DNA of 64,000 nt from the NCBI GenBank assembly GCA_032718865.1, contig JALUTQ010000004.1:1612001-1676000 (forward strand), read 5' to 3'. The translations under genes and the position numbers were made by a program. The notes below the pieces were generated by a model. It saw only the letters and a program-made list of their open reading frames with translations, ran no database searches and had not been told where the DNA came from. This stretch comes from Tilletia caries. Its lineage: Eukaryota; Basidiomycota; Exobasidiomycetes; Tilletiales; Tilletiaceae. Shown in pieces: positions 43,316-55,692 of the stretch (positions within the stretch are counted from its first letter, which is position 1; every line of letters begins with the position of its first letter).

Positions 43316-45970
43316 AGCGGTGGGAACCCAGTGTGACCTACTACACATCCTTTTTTGGTTATTGGCCTTCAACACCTTGCTCGACCTTCGCAGTCGGACC
43401 TCATGCGCTGTTCTACTACTTCAACCATGTCCTGGCGGACCTGCTCTTTCGACTTCAATGACGCTCACTGGATAGTCCTCGCAACCTATTCTCGATCTAT
43501 ACTGCTTCCTTCTTCTGCACTTGCGAATCTTATCACATATGAGTACTTTTAACATGATTTTGAGAGAAAGGCCGACTACTTGGAGGGTGTTGGTCGAAGA
43601 GCAACCAAGATGGAGATGTGAAGCTGTGGCCGGGTCTCTCTTCAAGACAAGAGTTAGGCAACGACCCAGCTTAACCAAAGAGAACTGCGCCTTCGACAAC
43701 CCTCTCGGGCACAAAACAAGCCGCCTGAAGCTCAAGGTATTTTTGCAAGCCTGATAGAGCCTCTTTCGTCCACGTTTCGAGTATCTATCGATGATTTGTG
43801 CACAGCGTACCGGGAAGTTGTCCATGCCTCTTCTGTAGCCAGGATGCTGCTGCTCCCAGGATAGTCCTGGAATCCCACACAATTTGCACACGTTCGACCA
43901 ACTCTGTCAGGCGGGTTGCTACAGCACCCGAAACACTTCCAGCTGCTCTCAAATAATATGCTGAGAGCGAGTAACAGCTTTCCTGATGGATTGATTGCTA
44001 ATTGCTTCGTGAGATCTGGTGACAAAAGCAGAAAGGCGGAAGAGAAGACACGGCCGACGGGGCGTCGCCCTCAAATCGCAACCCTCCAGCAGGCGTGAGC
44101 ACAGCGTCACCTCGAACAAAGCCCAGCTTACACTCAGCAAAGTGCGCTCACAAACACCAGCATAGCACTCCTACTATTTTTCTCGACCAGCGTACGTTGT
44201 TTTCTCTTCGTGTACTGTGTCTACGTCGACTTTCGTCTGGACCCCTCCAAAACCCTAGGTTCCGTGGGGGCCAAAATGTAGGGTTGTCCGGACTCTGAGT
44301 CCAAAGTAGGGTTGAACACCATCTGCTCATCGCACAGGGAAAGATGCCACGATATGCGGATGAGGGGAGGCAGAAAAATCAGAGGCCCCAAATCCATGCT
44401 TCTTTTGCGAAGATTTGACCTGTTTTGTGAGGGTTGTCCTTGTCGTCTGTTGCAACCCCTGCGGTGAGAGCTTCGAGTTTCGGGCGGCGCGAGGTCGGTG
44501 CGACACCGCCAACGAAATCCCAGTCTTGTATAAGCCTGGGGGGCCTAATTCTTTGGAAATCATCATATGGAGGCTCGATGAGACTGCGCATGGGAACTTT
44601 TGGCAGTCTGAGCACCAAAGTCTTGGACAAGGCTCGCCCCATCAAGACTTGGGCAAACCCTGCCACGGAGCCCTGAGGGAGACTTCTGGCAGCTTTTTGC
44701 TCATTTTCCGAGCGGCACGCAGCTTCTTGTCACGTGACGTTCAAATGGCTGGTCTTTAGCGTGAGTCTCGCAGCGAACCCGAGTCACGGGTCTTTGCAAT
44801 TTTTATCGAACATCGTCGCATTCGACAAGGAGCAAGCAAAGGTGCAAAGGCAACACGCCACAGCGCCGTCTTTGGCGGGTCATCGTTACATGTAGGTGAC
44901 TGGAGGTGTTGAGGCTGGATGGTGAGGACGCTGCATGGTGAAGCAGGATGGCATGCGTGGGTCATGGGTGGACAAAGCCAGACGCCAGGGTCTGTTGAGA
45001 CGCGCTAGCTCAGATCGGCGCCCAAAATAGAGTTGGTCAGAGTGCATTACATAAGCTGGCAAGTGCTTCCCCAAGCCGCTCCCCCAAGTCTTCCTCAAGA
45101 TTTTTTTCCTGTCTTCACAAGACTTCTCCAAAAGGGGCGCTAGACTTCGTTTCACCTTTCGGGTCTTATGTTTCCCAAGGATCTGTCAAGTCTCTCCCCA
45201 AGTCCTAATGAGACTGAGATTTCGTTGGCGGTGGAGGACTGCGCGCGCTGGTGTCGCACGAAGTGGAAGTCACCGCCCAGCACCCAGCTCAACCACGAAA
45301 CTCCTCAAAACAGGGCCAGTAAACATAGCATTCTCAAGCCAAAGACAACCTTGAACCTCCTGTGATTTTTAGCAGTCTGATCAGCACCTTCCCAGCCCAT
45401 GTTTTGTGCTGTCATCGTCAGATTTCGTTGTGCATGTCGGAAATGGAGATGTGTGAGGCAGTCTGCGCGAGGTGTAACCAGAATGCATCCCGAGTTTCGA
45501 CCAACCCGACCACGTATCACCAAACCTCTCTCACAGCATTGGAAAGCAGCTCAACTGGTCCGTAATAATATCCTAAAAGTACTGGTAGGTCTCTTGCAGG
45601 GATTACTATGGCAAATGTGGTGTCTGGTTGACAATCAAGAGGTTAGCGGTGTGGTTCGGGCTCAGAAAAACCGTGGACGGAGCTGGAATCCGCTGGCGCG
45701 AGGTGGACGCATAGCAAGACGCTACAGCTCACACGTTCCCGTTTGACGGACGCGAGCGAGACGCGAACATACATACATACATACATACAGAGAGAGAGAG
45801 AGATTCATACGGGTGCGGAAGGACTGGGCTCAGTCCCCCAGCTCAACATTCGTCCCGCTTCTAACGAGCTGCTCCTGCTTCGCCAATGCCACAATCTCAA
45901 CTCTCACACGACGCTGTTTAGATCTTCGGGCATGGCGCTCAGATCCAGGTCTTCGAATCGAATCGAATGT
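43316..45970. other. 2.65-kb intergenic region
   Basis: No ORF here has a recognisable domain or consistent splice pattern. It separates the 3' end of the phospholipase gene from the 3' end of the Bin3-like gene (convergent). The only repeat is the microsatellite near 45767-45803. I found no transfer RNA or ribosomal RNA gene. Confidence 0.6.
45767..45803. repeat. ACAT and AG microsatellites
   Basis: Tandem ACAT units followed directly by an AG run. Confidence 0.95.
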
Positions 45971-47713
45971 CTATTTGAATTCTCGAGGCACCCAGGGCAA
46001 GACCAAGCATCCCTGTACAGCCGCGTCTCGTGCTTCTCTGTACCCATCCGCATGATTTACAGGCAGCTTGGAGAAGTCAGGCTGGATGTAGATCTGCAGC
46101 GGTCGCTGAAAGCCTGCGCCCTGAGAGTGGCCGATCTCGATGGGACCTTCGAGACCGAACAAAACAGTGAGGATGAAGGGAAAATCTGCAGGTGTGATCG
46201 GTGGGTATCCATATTCTTCTGAGTCTGCATGCCGGTTTTCGTCATCCACGGCCGGCTGAGCGCTGTTGTCCAGAGTTACCTCCTCTTCATCCCTCTTGCG
46301 CTTTTTCGTTGTCTGCGCAGTCGGCGTGGTTGAAAGACTTCGTTCCAGCGGTGCCGCTGACCGGAGGGCGCGGATTCGAGCGCGGACATCAGCCCCTTGT
46401 GACCGTGCAGTCTGATAAGAGGACCAGGCTTGGGGTTCAAGGAGGAAGACGCCGCCACCGCAACTCGTGCCGTGGGGGCTTGATGATGTGGATGCCACTG
46501 ACGACGACGATGCTGAAGTTGTCGGACATCGTAAAGAAGCTGCAATGCGACCAAATAGTCGAAGGATACCTTCGGTGCCGTTGTTGATGTGCACCCATTT
46601 CGTAAGGGAGAGTCTAGTGAACAAAGGACAGGATGCGAAAGAAGAAGTGAGAATAAAACGGGCCAGTCAGTGCCAGTTTATCTGATATACTCTCTCTGAG
46701 TGTGGAGAAAAGGACTTGGGTGGATGAGTGCCAGTGGTCCGTGACAGGCAGCGAACTCAGAGGAACGAGAGCTTCACAACTCACCCAAGAATCAAGTCCC
46801 ATCCTGGCCCCCCTACATCGGCCCGGGAAGAAGGGTCAGCAATCGAAGATCCTGATCCCTCTTTGACCCAGTCAGCTGTCCGGAAGTCGACACTTGCTGC
46901 GAAGCTGTTCTGATGTTGACCCGAGCTCGAGGATGGTGGCTCAGTTTTGGTTGAGGAGTTCAAATTTGCCACCGTCGACTTGGGAACGGCGGCCAACTTG
47001 GCTTTTACCTTCCTCGGTTGGAACATGGAGATCGAATGCTCCTGAACGGGAATAGGCAAAGCAAGGGCGTCCATCCGTCTCCGTTTGTTGAGCGGTCCTG
47101 CTTCACGCTCCCGCGCATGTGCGAGAGCGTGTCGAGCTTGCTGAGTGAGTTCGTCGTCGATGTCCACCCCGAGCACACAGGTCGGTGCACGACCGTAGAT
47201 GTAAGTGACCGCTTCGGCGAGCTCGAGCGTCACTTGTCCCGAGTTGGAGCCGATGTCGAGGATCCGTTTGTAGGGCAACTGGGCAGACGAGTTTGCGGTG
47301 GCGGTCCAATTGAGAAGGTGACGGAGTCGTGGGTCGATATCGTCTCGGGTCTTCGCATTCAGAACCACGGCCGACGTGGAGGGCGTCCAGATCGTCTCCG
47401 GCCGCCGGTCGCCAGCCTGAGAGCCAGCCGAACGACCGCGGATCGTATAGTAGTTGCGGAAGTTTCCATGGATAGGTCGGAAGCGCGTGTTTGGCTCCTT
47501 GTCGACCTTGACGCTCTTCTCCACGCTGGGCTTCGGCTTCAACTTCGCTGCATCGCTCCTTGACTCTTGTCCGCCTTGCGAGCCTTTCGTCTCTTTGGCG
47601 ACCTCGACCTCGACCTTGACTTCTGCTTCTGCTTCTGCCTCTGCTCCCGCTTCTGTTGTGGCCACTCGACTGGCTTCGATCTGCCTCAGCTTTCCCTTCT
47701 TCTTTCTCGACAT
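45971..47713 (-). CDS. Bin3/MePCE-type RNA methyltransferase
   Basis: Family members methylate the gamma- or monophosphate 5' end of small RNAs such as 7SK, U6 or tRNA. Two exons, 46785-47713 and 45971-46613, with a 171-bp intron, give 523 residues. Visible features: FRNYYTIRG (the N-terminal NYxxYY-like motif), SAM motif I ILDIGSNSGQVTL, acidic motif VLGVDIDDEL, the catalytic-region motif LSLTKWVHINNG (joined across the intron), FLLEPQAWSSY and the terminal GFQRPLQIY. The start chosen (MSRKKKGKLRQ) avoids a 117-codon upstream extension that nearly reaches the divergent gene. The N-terminus has Ala/Glu/Val repeats. It is convergent with the intergenic region and divergent from the RRM gene. 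Confidence 0.88.
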
Positions 47714-48074
47714 CGGAATGTATGCAGGCTTGCTCCGACGGAAGCGTTCGCTCTCTCGTCTCGTCTCGTTCCGTCCCGTCCTGCCCAATGCCAGCGTCAG
47801 CTGAACGACGTCCGAGAGGTGGTCGTCGTATCGGAGTCTGTGCAGAAGTGAGAGGAAGAGTGATCGATCGAGAGCAACTCCGTCTGGATTCTGGAATGAC
47901 CTAGCGGGGGGCACGGGGGTCAATCTTCCATCCGCGCAACCACCATCACCACGACATCCTCGGTCCTCAGCAGCGCTCTTCCCAGACAGTCTCACGCGTC
48001 GTAGTATCGCCCCCGCCCCCGAAGTCATCCTGCCCGCTGGCTCAACCGGCCAAGAAAGAATCAATCAGCACAAG
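47714..48074. promoter_or_regulatory. Shared divergent promoter region
   Basis: 361 bp between the start codons of the Bin3-like and RRM genes, so both promoters must lie here or overlap the 5' leaders. No TATA box is obvious. Confidence 0.55.
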
Positions 48075-49632
48075 ATGGCGTCGCGCATGCGCTCGGCCGC
48101 CTCATGGCAGCACGACCGATACGATGGTAAGTCTCCAGATGGCAGCGCGCAGCTGCTCACGCGGGCAGAGAGGACATGCTCCACATCCACAGACATCCGA
48201 CGCGCCTAACACCTCTCCGCATCCAACTCCGTCCCGCAGAGCAAGCCTTCCCGCCGCCGCAATTCAGCATCCGAGGCTCCTCGGGCCCGTACTGGCTGCT
48301 CATCTCCAACTTGATGAAGGGCACCAGCGCAGAAGACATCCGAGTGCGTACCAAGCTCTTGCTCAGGCATCCATCGTGCGTCCCTTGTGCTCATCTATCA
48401 TTCCTCCACCGCGCTCCCATCCGTCTTCCAGATGACCTTTGAGCCTTTTGGTGCCATCCTGGACGTCAAAGTGAGTCGCCGAGCAAATCGTACCGCTCTC
48501 ATCCGCCTTGGCTGTGCTCACATTTTGTTTTTCATCACTTCCTCTCGACTCCTCCCGGCCTTGGTGTAGTTGCGATCTCCTCCTACCGCGAACCATCCCT
48601 CTTCTTCCTTCGAAATAGCATTTGAATCGAAAGATGGGGCTCAACGCGCTCGTGAGCAATTCAACGGCGCCCTTGCCGATGGACGCGTGCTTTCCGTCGA
48701 CTTCTTGCCTGCCGCCACCACGCCCGCGGGTACTAGCGCAGTCAGCACGGCCCCTGTCCCCACAGGACCTCAACACACCCACAACCCCACAGGCACCACC
48801 GAATCCAGCGTCCCTTACGCCCAATTCTCCCGCTCCGTCAGCCAAGCTGCCCAAGATCGCAAGACGGGCCCGCACGGAGAGATGGTGCCCGGTCCTGCAC
48901 CGCTGGCGCGTGATATTCGTCCCTTGCCCACTGGTCCCGCAGGACACAACAATGTCGGTGCTTCAGCGGGAGGAGGTGGACAGGCACGGAGAGACTTGAT
49001 TCCCACGGGTCGCGGACCTCCACCATCAGCACCACGCGCCGTCTCGGGTCAGAAGCGCAAGGCGGGCGGGGGAGGAGGAGGTAGCGGACCTAGCTATGTT
49101 GCCGCCAGCGCACCCACTCCTGCTAAGGAGCGCTCCCTCCAGAGCCGTCTCCTAGGTCCCGCCGACCAACGACGCGTCCAGAAAGCACAAGTCGCAGCGA
49201 AAAAGGCGGCTCCCACCAACACCCTCGGCGCCCTTGGACACGCGGCCAAGCGATCGGGCGGGGCGATTCCCACTGGTCCCAAGGGAGGCGTTCTCAATGC
49301 AGTTTTGGCGCCTGGTGCAGGGGCGGGCCGGGGGAATAAAGGCGGGGTTCCCGCGCCGCTGAGTCTCAAGGATCGGATTGGCAGCTTGCCCTTGGCTCAG
49401 CGACTGGCGGCAGCTGACACAAAGACGAACAGGGGTCCCAAGAGTGCTGTGTGAGTGTGTCCATAGGCTCCCCTTGAATGCTTTCTCTCTCCTTCCCTCT
49501 CTTTCTATCTCCGTCACTGACGTCTGGTCTGTAATTTCTTCCAACAGGACACAAGCGTCAACTTCGCAGAACAACAGGAAGCCGAAGAAGAGGGCCGGAG
49601 CCAACGGAGTTGTCGCGATGGACCTCAACTAA
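48075..49632 (+). CDS. RRM protein, Aly/REF-like
   Basis: Five exons (48075-48126, 48240-48343, 48432-48470, 48570-49450, 49548-49632) with matching phases give 386 residues. The RRM spans about residues 30-105: YWLLISNLMKGTSAEDI (RNP2), FEPFGAILDVK, SFEIAFESKDGAQRA and QFNGALADGRVLSV. The last motif resembles the QYNGxxLDGR of Aly/REF/Yra1 mRNA-export adaptors. The rest is Gly/Pro/Ala-rich with repeated PTGP and basic patches, ending in a Lys/Arg-rich tail. Nuclear mRNA binding is likely; the export role is inference. Confidence 0.72.
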
Positions 49633-49970
49633 AAGCGAGCAAGCCATCCCTCTGCCGCGCGGTGATGGTGATGGCTAATTGGACCTACGGCTTCGACACT
49701 CACAACTCACGATTCTCGGCTCATGTTCGAGATTTCCCTTTCATCTCTCCTTCTCTCTCTGTTCACCACGGCAATTACTCTCGAAACCCATGGAAGGGAC
49801 TGGACTCCCTTGAATTACTACGCGCTCGGCCAGATGTTGATATTTGCAAATTTGACACCTGATGGCATTGAATGTGATACAAGACTTGGAAATGCTGAAG
49901 AAAGAAGCTGTGAACGTGACGGGAAAGCAAAAACGACGTGACGCGTGACGGATGATGATGAGCAAGACAA
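49633..49970. other. 3'-3' intergenic spacer
   Basis: 338 bp between the convergent RRM and reductase genes. No gene or clear signal was recognised. Confidence 0.5.
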
Positions 49971-51373
49971 TCAGGCAATCTTGCAGACCATCTTGCCCTT
50001 GTTGGCGCCCGCGAAGAGGTCGACGAGTGCGCTGGGGGCCCGCTCCACACCGCCATCAACCACTGATAAGAGTAGGAAACGTTACTGTGAGCAAAGTATG
50101 AGTGGTCATATATGCTTCGTTGAGTCATCTCCTCACCTGTAGTGTATGTCTTGAGCTCGCCCGACTTGATGTATTTGGACATCTCCGCGGCTGCCTCGCC
50201 GTAGCGCTCTTGGTAGCTGTGACACGGGAAGAGAAAGCAAGTCAGGATATCGATACTCTTAGAAAGGTGGGTAGCACTTTCTCGAGGGAGAGACTCACTC
50301 CAAGACGATGAAACCTTCGAGCTTGATCCGCATGCCTGTGTGATGCAAGAAGTGCGTGTGAGTGAAAGAGCGCGTGTGTCGCGGCGTCGTTCATACCAGA
50401 CTAACCAATGATGGACATGTAGTTCTGAAGTCCCTTGGGGTTAGGGTCATTCTGCAGGAGGGAGAGCGTGGCGCGTCAGTTTTCGAGTGCGAGGAACAGA
50501 GCGCAGAGCCCCCCTACAGTGAACACGTACGTAGCCTGAAATTGCTCCGCAGAGCGCGATGCGCGCGTGAGGTTTGCAGAGAGCCAGCGTTGTGTCGAGA
50601 AGATTGCCGCCGACGTTCTCAAAGCACGCGTCGATGAAGCCGAGGTCCTTGAGCAACTTCTTGTACTTGGGCAGGAAGCCTTCCTCCTTGTAATCCAGAG
50701 CGTGGTCCGCCTTGAGCTCGTCCTTCAACCATGCGCATTTTGCCGATCCGCCTGCTACGGCCACGACAGTTGCGCCGGCAATCTTGGCGAGTTGAACGAC
50801 GATGGAGCCTACGGATCCTGCTGCGCCTGTGACTACAATGGTATCGCCCTTCTTGGGAGCAATGATGTCGTGAAGACCCCAGTAGGCCGTCTGCCCGGAC
50901 GATCCGAGGACACCGAGGAAGTCCTCGACGTGTACGCCGGGGAAGACGTCGATCTTCTGGAGGAACTTGTCCTGGAGCACGGAAAACTGTTGCCAGTTCA
51001 GACGACCTGAGACATGGTCGCCTTCCTTGAACTTGGGCGAGTTGGACTTGACGACTTGTCCGACGCCCGCGGCGCGCATGACTTCGTTGATTTGGACCGG
51101 GGGCAGGTAGGAGCGCACGTCGCGCAGCCATCCGCGCATCTGCAAAATGAACGCGTTTAAGGATTTCTATTGCTGGCTTTTCCCTCGCTTTCTCGATGCA
51201 GAACTTACAGCAGGGTCTAGAGAGACGTAGAGGACTTTGACGAGGACTTCATCGTTCTTGAGCTCGGAGGGCACGGACTCTTCCTTGAGTGCGAAGGTGC
51301 CGTTGTCGAGCGAAGGGTTGATGTCGGCTTCGGGCCGTTCGCGGAGGACGATGGTCTTGTTCGTTGAGGACAT
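49971..51373 (-). CDS. NADP-dependent medium-chain reductase (alkenal/prostaglandin reductase type)
   Basis: Reduces the C=C bond of alpha,beta-unsaturated carbonyls with NADPH in the cytosol. Six exons (51209-51373, 50531-51139, 50406-50451, 50299-50335, 50137-50216, 49971-50062) give 342 residues, the usual length for the family. Visible: VSLDPAMRGWLRD, GRLNWQQF, the GSSGQTAYWGL motif, the nucleotide-binding loop VTGAAGSVGSIVVQLAK, DYKEEGF, FENVGGNLLDT and a C-terminal LKTYTTVVDGGVERAPSAL. The zinc-binding cysteines of true alcohol dehydrogenases are absent, as expected for this branch. A TATA-like box lies 108 bp upstream of the start. Confidence 0.92.
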
Positions 51374-51480
51374 GATGGCTTCTTATGGTTCGACTGGAGT
51401 GTAAGGTAAGGGATGATGTCTGTGTGTAAGTGATGGTGAGGGAGTACGGCAAGAGTGCTGTCTGTGCATCAGGCAGCCCT

Positions 51481-51487
51481 TTATATA
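51481..51487 (-). promoter_or_regulatory. TATA box of the reductase gene
   Basis: Reads CTATATAAAG on the minus strand, 108 bp upstream of the ATG, which leaves a plausible leader of about 75 nt. Confidence 0.5.
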
Positions 51488-52006
51488 GCTTCACGCTTCA
51501 CACCTTCCCGCGGCTCTTCTGACACGGCGTGAGCATAAGAATTCGCGGCGCGTCCTGGGCACCGAGCAAGGCCCGTACCTCGCCCGGCCCAACAGCAAAG
51601 GAAGTCCTGCAACACGGTCTGCCTTCTGTTGGGCTTTGTGCACCCTTTCCTCAGAAGGTCCTCCTTGGGAACCACGATGACGGCGACCTTCCCGATCTCG
51701 AAACCGGCTATCGAAGCGTCAGTAGCCGGCTTTCGGCCGTACTCGGAGAAAAAAAGCTCCCAGCGAGTCAGGGAGGATTGAGGAAGCCGCAGGAAGACAG
51801 AAAGGGGGCTGGAAGAATCTCATGAAGCTCGCGTTCCGAGCCCGGCACGGGGATAAGTTAAGAGATAGTATTGCAGCTGTCCAGCCCATCGGAGGTGGAC
51901 GCCCGGCCCTCCGCCCTGCGAAGAGTCGCGCCGCCTCGCCGGACAAGCTTGGCCGAAGAAGATATGAAAGCTCACATAATCCTTGTTCGTAAAATAGTTT
52001 GCTACC
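51488..52006. other. Intergenic region
   Basis: About 520 bp with no convincing gene, between the reductase promoter and the repeat ORF. Weak overlapping ORFs only. Confidence 0.5.
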
Positions 52007-52456
52007 TTACAGGTCCACATGGATGGCGGAGGCCACCGACTCGGCTGGCTGAGAGACACTGCTGCTCGCCGCAGTCGCAGCCTCCGCGGCGGCTGTGACG
52101 GCAGATGAAACGGCTGTCTGCACTCTGGAGGCCACCGACTCGGCTGGCTGAGAGACACTGCTGCTCGCCGCAGTCGCAGCCTCCGCGGCGGCTGTGACGG
52201 CAGATGAAACGGCTGTCTGCACTCTGGAGGCCACCGACTCGGCTGGCTGAGAGACACCGCTGCTCGCCGCAGTGGCAGCCTCCGCGGCGGATGTGATGGC
52301 AGATGAAACGGCTGTCTGCACCCTGGACGCAAGCGGTGTTGTCGAAGATACTGCCGACGTAGCGAACGAAGCTGCCTCCTTGACGAGATTGTCATGCTTC
52401 TGGTTCACGAGGAAGTAGCTGTCGAGTGAGGGGCAAGTATCGTATGCGTCAGTCAC
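52007..52456 (-). CDS. ORF with three 33-residue tandem repeats
   Basis: About 150 codons are open. The N-terminal part (DTCPSLDSYFLVNQKHDN) is followed by three near-identical 99-bp units encoding Ala/Ser/Val/Thr-rich amphipathic 33-mers (RVQTAVSSAVTAAAEAA). The frame extends upstream to about 52480 (EITELRSWKNN) before a stop and has no ATG start. It could be the last exon of ALG2, joined from 52605 by an acceptor near 52485, or a separate gene with an unseen first exon. The repeats resemble 11-mer-type lipid-surface helices, but that is only a resemblance. Confidence 0.5.
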   Translation of the reverse strand: MTDAYDTCPSLDSYFLVNQKHDNLVKEAASFATSAVSSTTPLASRVQTAVSSAITSAAEAATAASSGVSQPAESVASRVQTAVSSAVTAAAEAATAASSSVSQPAESVASRVQTAVSSAVTAAAEAATAASSSVSQPAESVASAIHVDL

Positions 52457-52489
52457 ATTATTCTTCCAGGAGCGCAGTTCGGTGATTTC

Positions 52490-55400
52490 TCACATGACTG
52501 TCGCCGTCACGAGCACTGTTGTAAATGCGAAGCAAGTAACAAAGAGTGGAGCACTGGTCAGTGGACAAGGGCAGGATTGAACACGATGACGAAACATGAC
52601 TCACTTGCGATCATGGCGAGGAAAGGGCCAAGGACTGGCATCACTTCCACACGACCAAGCGCGACACACTGAAGCGCAACATCCTCCAAGCGCTCACTGA
52701 GCACCTGCAGTCCAAATTGCTCACTCACGCGACGCTGCGCAGACGCAGCAACCCGTGCCCTTGCCTTGCCCTCATCCTCGCCCAGCCAGAGTGCAAGCAG
52801 ACTCCGCATGCCCGCGGAGAACTCGCTAATACGATTGTCACGGAGTAGACCGGTCCCGTCCTCGTTCGTCCATGCTTCGAGAGGCTCTCCCTCAGCGCGC
52901 TTCAGACACGCAACCAAAACGTTGCGCCGTTGACGCTCGTCAAAGAGTGGGCTCGGAGCCGACACCGCGCTCGACAGGGCAATCTCGTCGTCTTCATCGC
53001 GATCCGTCAGTGTCACTGGTTCGATGTTCGAGAGCGTGTCCGTGTCACCGCCGATCTTGAATACGGGCCGAGATCCGGTCATGCTGCCCCGCGGTGTTGA
53101 TTGATCTTCGGCCTTGGCCGTGTCCGGTCGGCTCTCCGTCCCGCGCTTCGTGCGGACCGACGAGCCACTCGAGGAGCTGGGCAGAGAACCGCTCGAAGTG
53201 CTCTTCTTGTGCGCTTTCGTAACGCGACTGTCAACCACGCTCTCCCGCGGTCCGCCATCATTCACGGCCAGAACAGGAAGACCACAGGCCGCCGCTTCGA
53301 GCGGAACAATGCCAAAGTGCTCTCCCGCTGGGGTGTACACGAGTCCGATAGTAGACTCATTGGTCAGGAGGGCGCGCAGGCATCCGACCGGAGCAGACTG
53401 AAGGAAGATGACGTGCGCCGTGCTAAGATCGTCTGGCATAGGTGGGGAAACCGGAGGCTCGAACGGCTGTGGGGTGTACGAAAGCGTAATGTGTCGCAAG
53501 CCAAGCTTGTCACACTGAGCCTGTAGAGACTGCAAAGTTGAAATGTTGTCCCGCACCCTAGGGTCATATCCGCCAGCGACGATGAGCCGCAAGCCGCCCG
53601 CCGGGCGAATCGGCGATGGGCGAGCCCGAGAGATCTGATTCGCTTGCACGAATCGCCTAAAGCTCGCAGCTGAGCTGTTCCGCGACGAAGACGAAGATGC
53701 CGAATGAGAAGTGTCAATGCGTAGCCCGCCAGACGATTCCCGCGATCGGCCACCGCTAGGCGCATCGGTCTCATCAGGGTTTGAGGTAGGAGTCGACGAG
53801 CCTGCTGGCGAAGATGGTGTGGGGGACACCATTCCGGCCTGGTGGTCGGTGGCCCTGGAGGAGTACAAGGTATCACGAGCGGCGGCAGCGTCCAAAGCTT
53901 CCTTGGTGGCCTTAAGCTCTGGTTGAATCAGGTGCGCGAAGGAAGCAACAGCGAGGGCAATGTTCTTCTTCGCCTCGAAGCGATTGATCGACACAAAGGT
54001 TGGACGTTCCCTAGAGGAAATGAAAGCGCTGTATCAGTGCCGTTCTTCCAGTCGATCACTTGCAAATGCTCAGGACTCACTTTGAGGTGCACAGATCTCG
54101 GATAGCTCTCCGCATATCAAGCACGCCGCGACTACCATCCTTCGTGATCTTCGCCTTCTCTTTGAAAGCAATCGTGCCCGCCGGTGCCGAAATAGCGGCC
54201 GAGGCTCGATCCTTTGCCTTTCTGTCGGCATCTTGCAGACGCTCCATTTCTTTTGTCACCCATTTCGATGTGAACTCGGAAGTGTCTACGGCCGGATGAA
54301 TCACCTTGGGAGCATTGCCGACTCCTGGCTGAACATTGTGCTGGCCGCGATCTTTGGCTTCCCGTAGCAGACGCGAGGCAATAATGGGAAAGGAGTGCAA
54401 GAAGTATCCCGCAGTGTAGTATGAGTTGACCATGGTACGGTCCGCGGCATCTGTCAACGGTCATGAAAAATTTAGCGACAGAGACGCGGCTTGAACAGAT
54501 GCGGTCCTTGCTCACCTGTTGTTACCTCTTCGAGCAGGTCGAAAGGCAACCGGTACAGAGTCTTGAGTGCAATCCTTGCACCAGCAGCGACCTGGTTCGT
54601 GATGGAGTGCGCGTCCGCACGCGCCTGTCGGTCCAGCGCCTTCGCGATCTCCTTGTCAGGGAAGTGGCAGTAGTATGCGACGCGAGTGCGTGAAACAAGT
54701 TTGAGCAGAGGAATACCGACGGAGAGCTGATCGAAGATGAACAGGTCGAATGGCTGCAGAGGGAGGGAAGGCGTGCCTGCATGCACCTCAGGAGCGCCGT
54801 CGATCACAGAAGAGCCGGCCTTCCGAATGGAGGTGGCACTGGCTAGCAGCGGGACGTTCTCAAGCCAAGGGAATCGAGTCAGAGCGAGAGCGACGAGGAG
54901 CTGGATGACCAGGGACACCTGCTGCAGGATCGCGAGCGGCAGATGGAACGCGTGAAAGGGAGGCAGAGAACGAGGGATCTTGGTCTGCATGTGATACACC
55001 TTCAAGGTGCCTTCAGAGGTGCGTCTCGGAGCGTCAGTATGAGTGGGGGTTTCCTCACAGAGAAGATGCTCCTCGACTCACCATCTCGGGTAGGTTCAAA
55101 GCAGTGCTTGGGATCATGGTGACTGGTGAATATGGACACGTCATGGCCGCGAGATTGCAAGCCGAGGGCAGCATCGACAACGAGTCGTTCGGCTCCGCCT
55201 GAGAGAAGCGCAGAAAGAAGGAAAGTAGGTAGGCATGAGCATGCTAATTCTATTGTATTTCACGATGGAACAGGGTAGGGTGGACAAGGAGGGGGGGAGA
55301 GACACGCGCACAGCATGAATGTGGGTGGGCTCGCGAACGCATATGCGCATCGGCGTGGGTCTCGTACAGGAAAGGTTATGGACTGTTAGGGGACCAGAGC

Positions 55401-55692
55401 AGAAATCAGAATACTCACCGATGCCTAGGTCTGGGTGAATGAAGCCAATCCTGAGCTTTTTCTTGGCTTCCCCGAAAGGCGCGTGGGTAGGCTTCTCCTC
55501 CGAGCCGGGCGCAACGACATCCTTGGCTGCTTCTGCCAGCCGCTGACGCAACTCTGACTGAGGGAGTCCTGGCTCGGATGCAGATGGAAACCCACGTTCG
55601 GTATGCCCACTGCTGTGGGTGTCCGCGCTTGCATATGAAGCACGGCGTTCAGCAGGCATGAGCCCGTCGGCGGCAGAGTGGTGTGCAGACAT
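52490..55692 (-). CDS. ALG2: ALG2-type alpha-1,3/1,6-mannosyltransferase
   Basis: Adds the second and third mannose of the dolichol-linked oligosaccharide on the cytosolic face of the ER. Exons 55419-55692, 55082-55198, 54516-55010, 54081-54450, 52605-54010 and probably 52490-52515 give about 895 residues. Motifs: [17 protein letters not shown] (N-terminal GGAER), VAYYCHFPD, the hydrophobic segment near [36 protein letters not shown], and the GT4 donor-site region [17 protein letters not shown]. The protein is nearly twice the usual length because of low-complexity Ser-rich inserts after NIALAVASF and after the GGPRE motif, plus a disordered N-terminus. The last exon would end in a hydrophobic tail. 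Confidence 0.9.

Noticed and set aside
43316..45970. Transfer RNA or other RNA genes in the long intergenic region
   Set aside because: I found no cloverleaf with an acceptor stem and T-loop motif by eye.
52007..52456. Repeat ORF as an independent gene starting with GTG
   Set aside because: Fungal nuclear genes do not normally start with GTG; an upstream exon is more likely, so only the ORF is reported.
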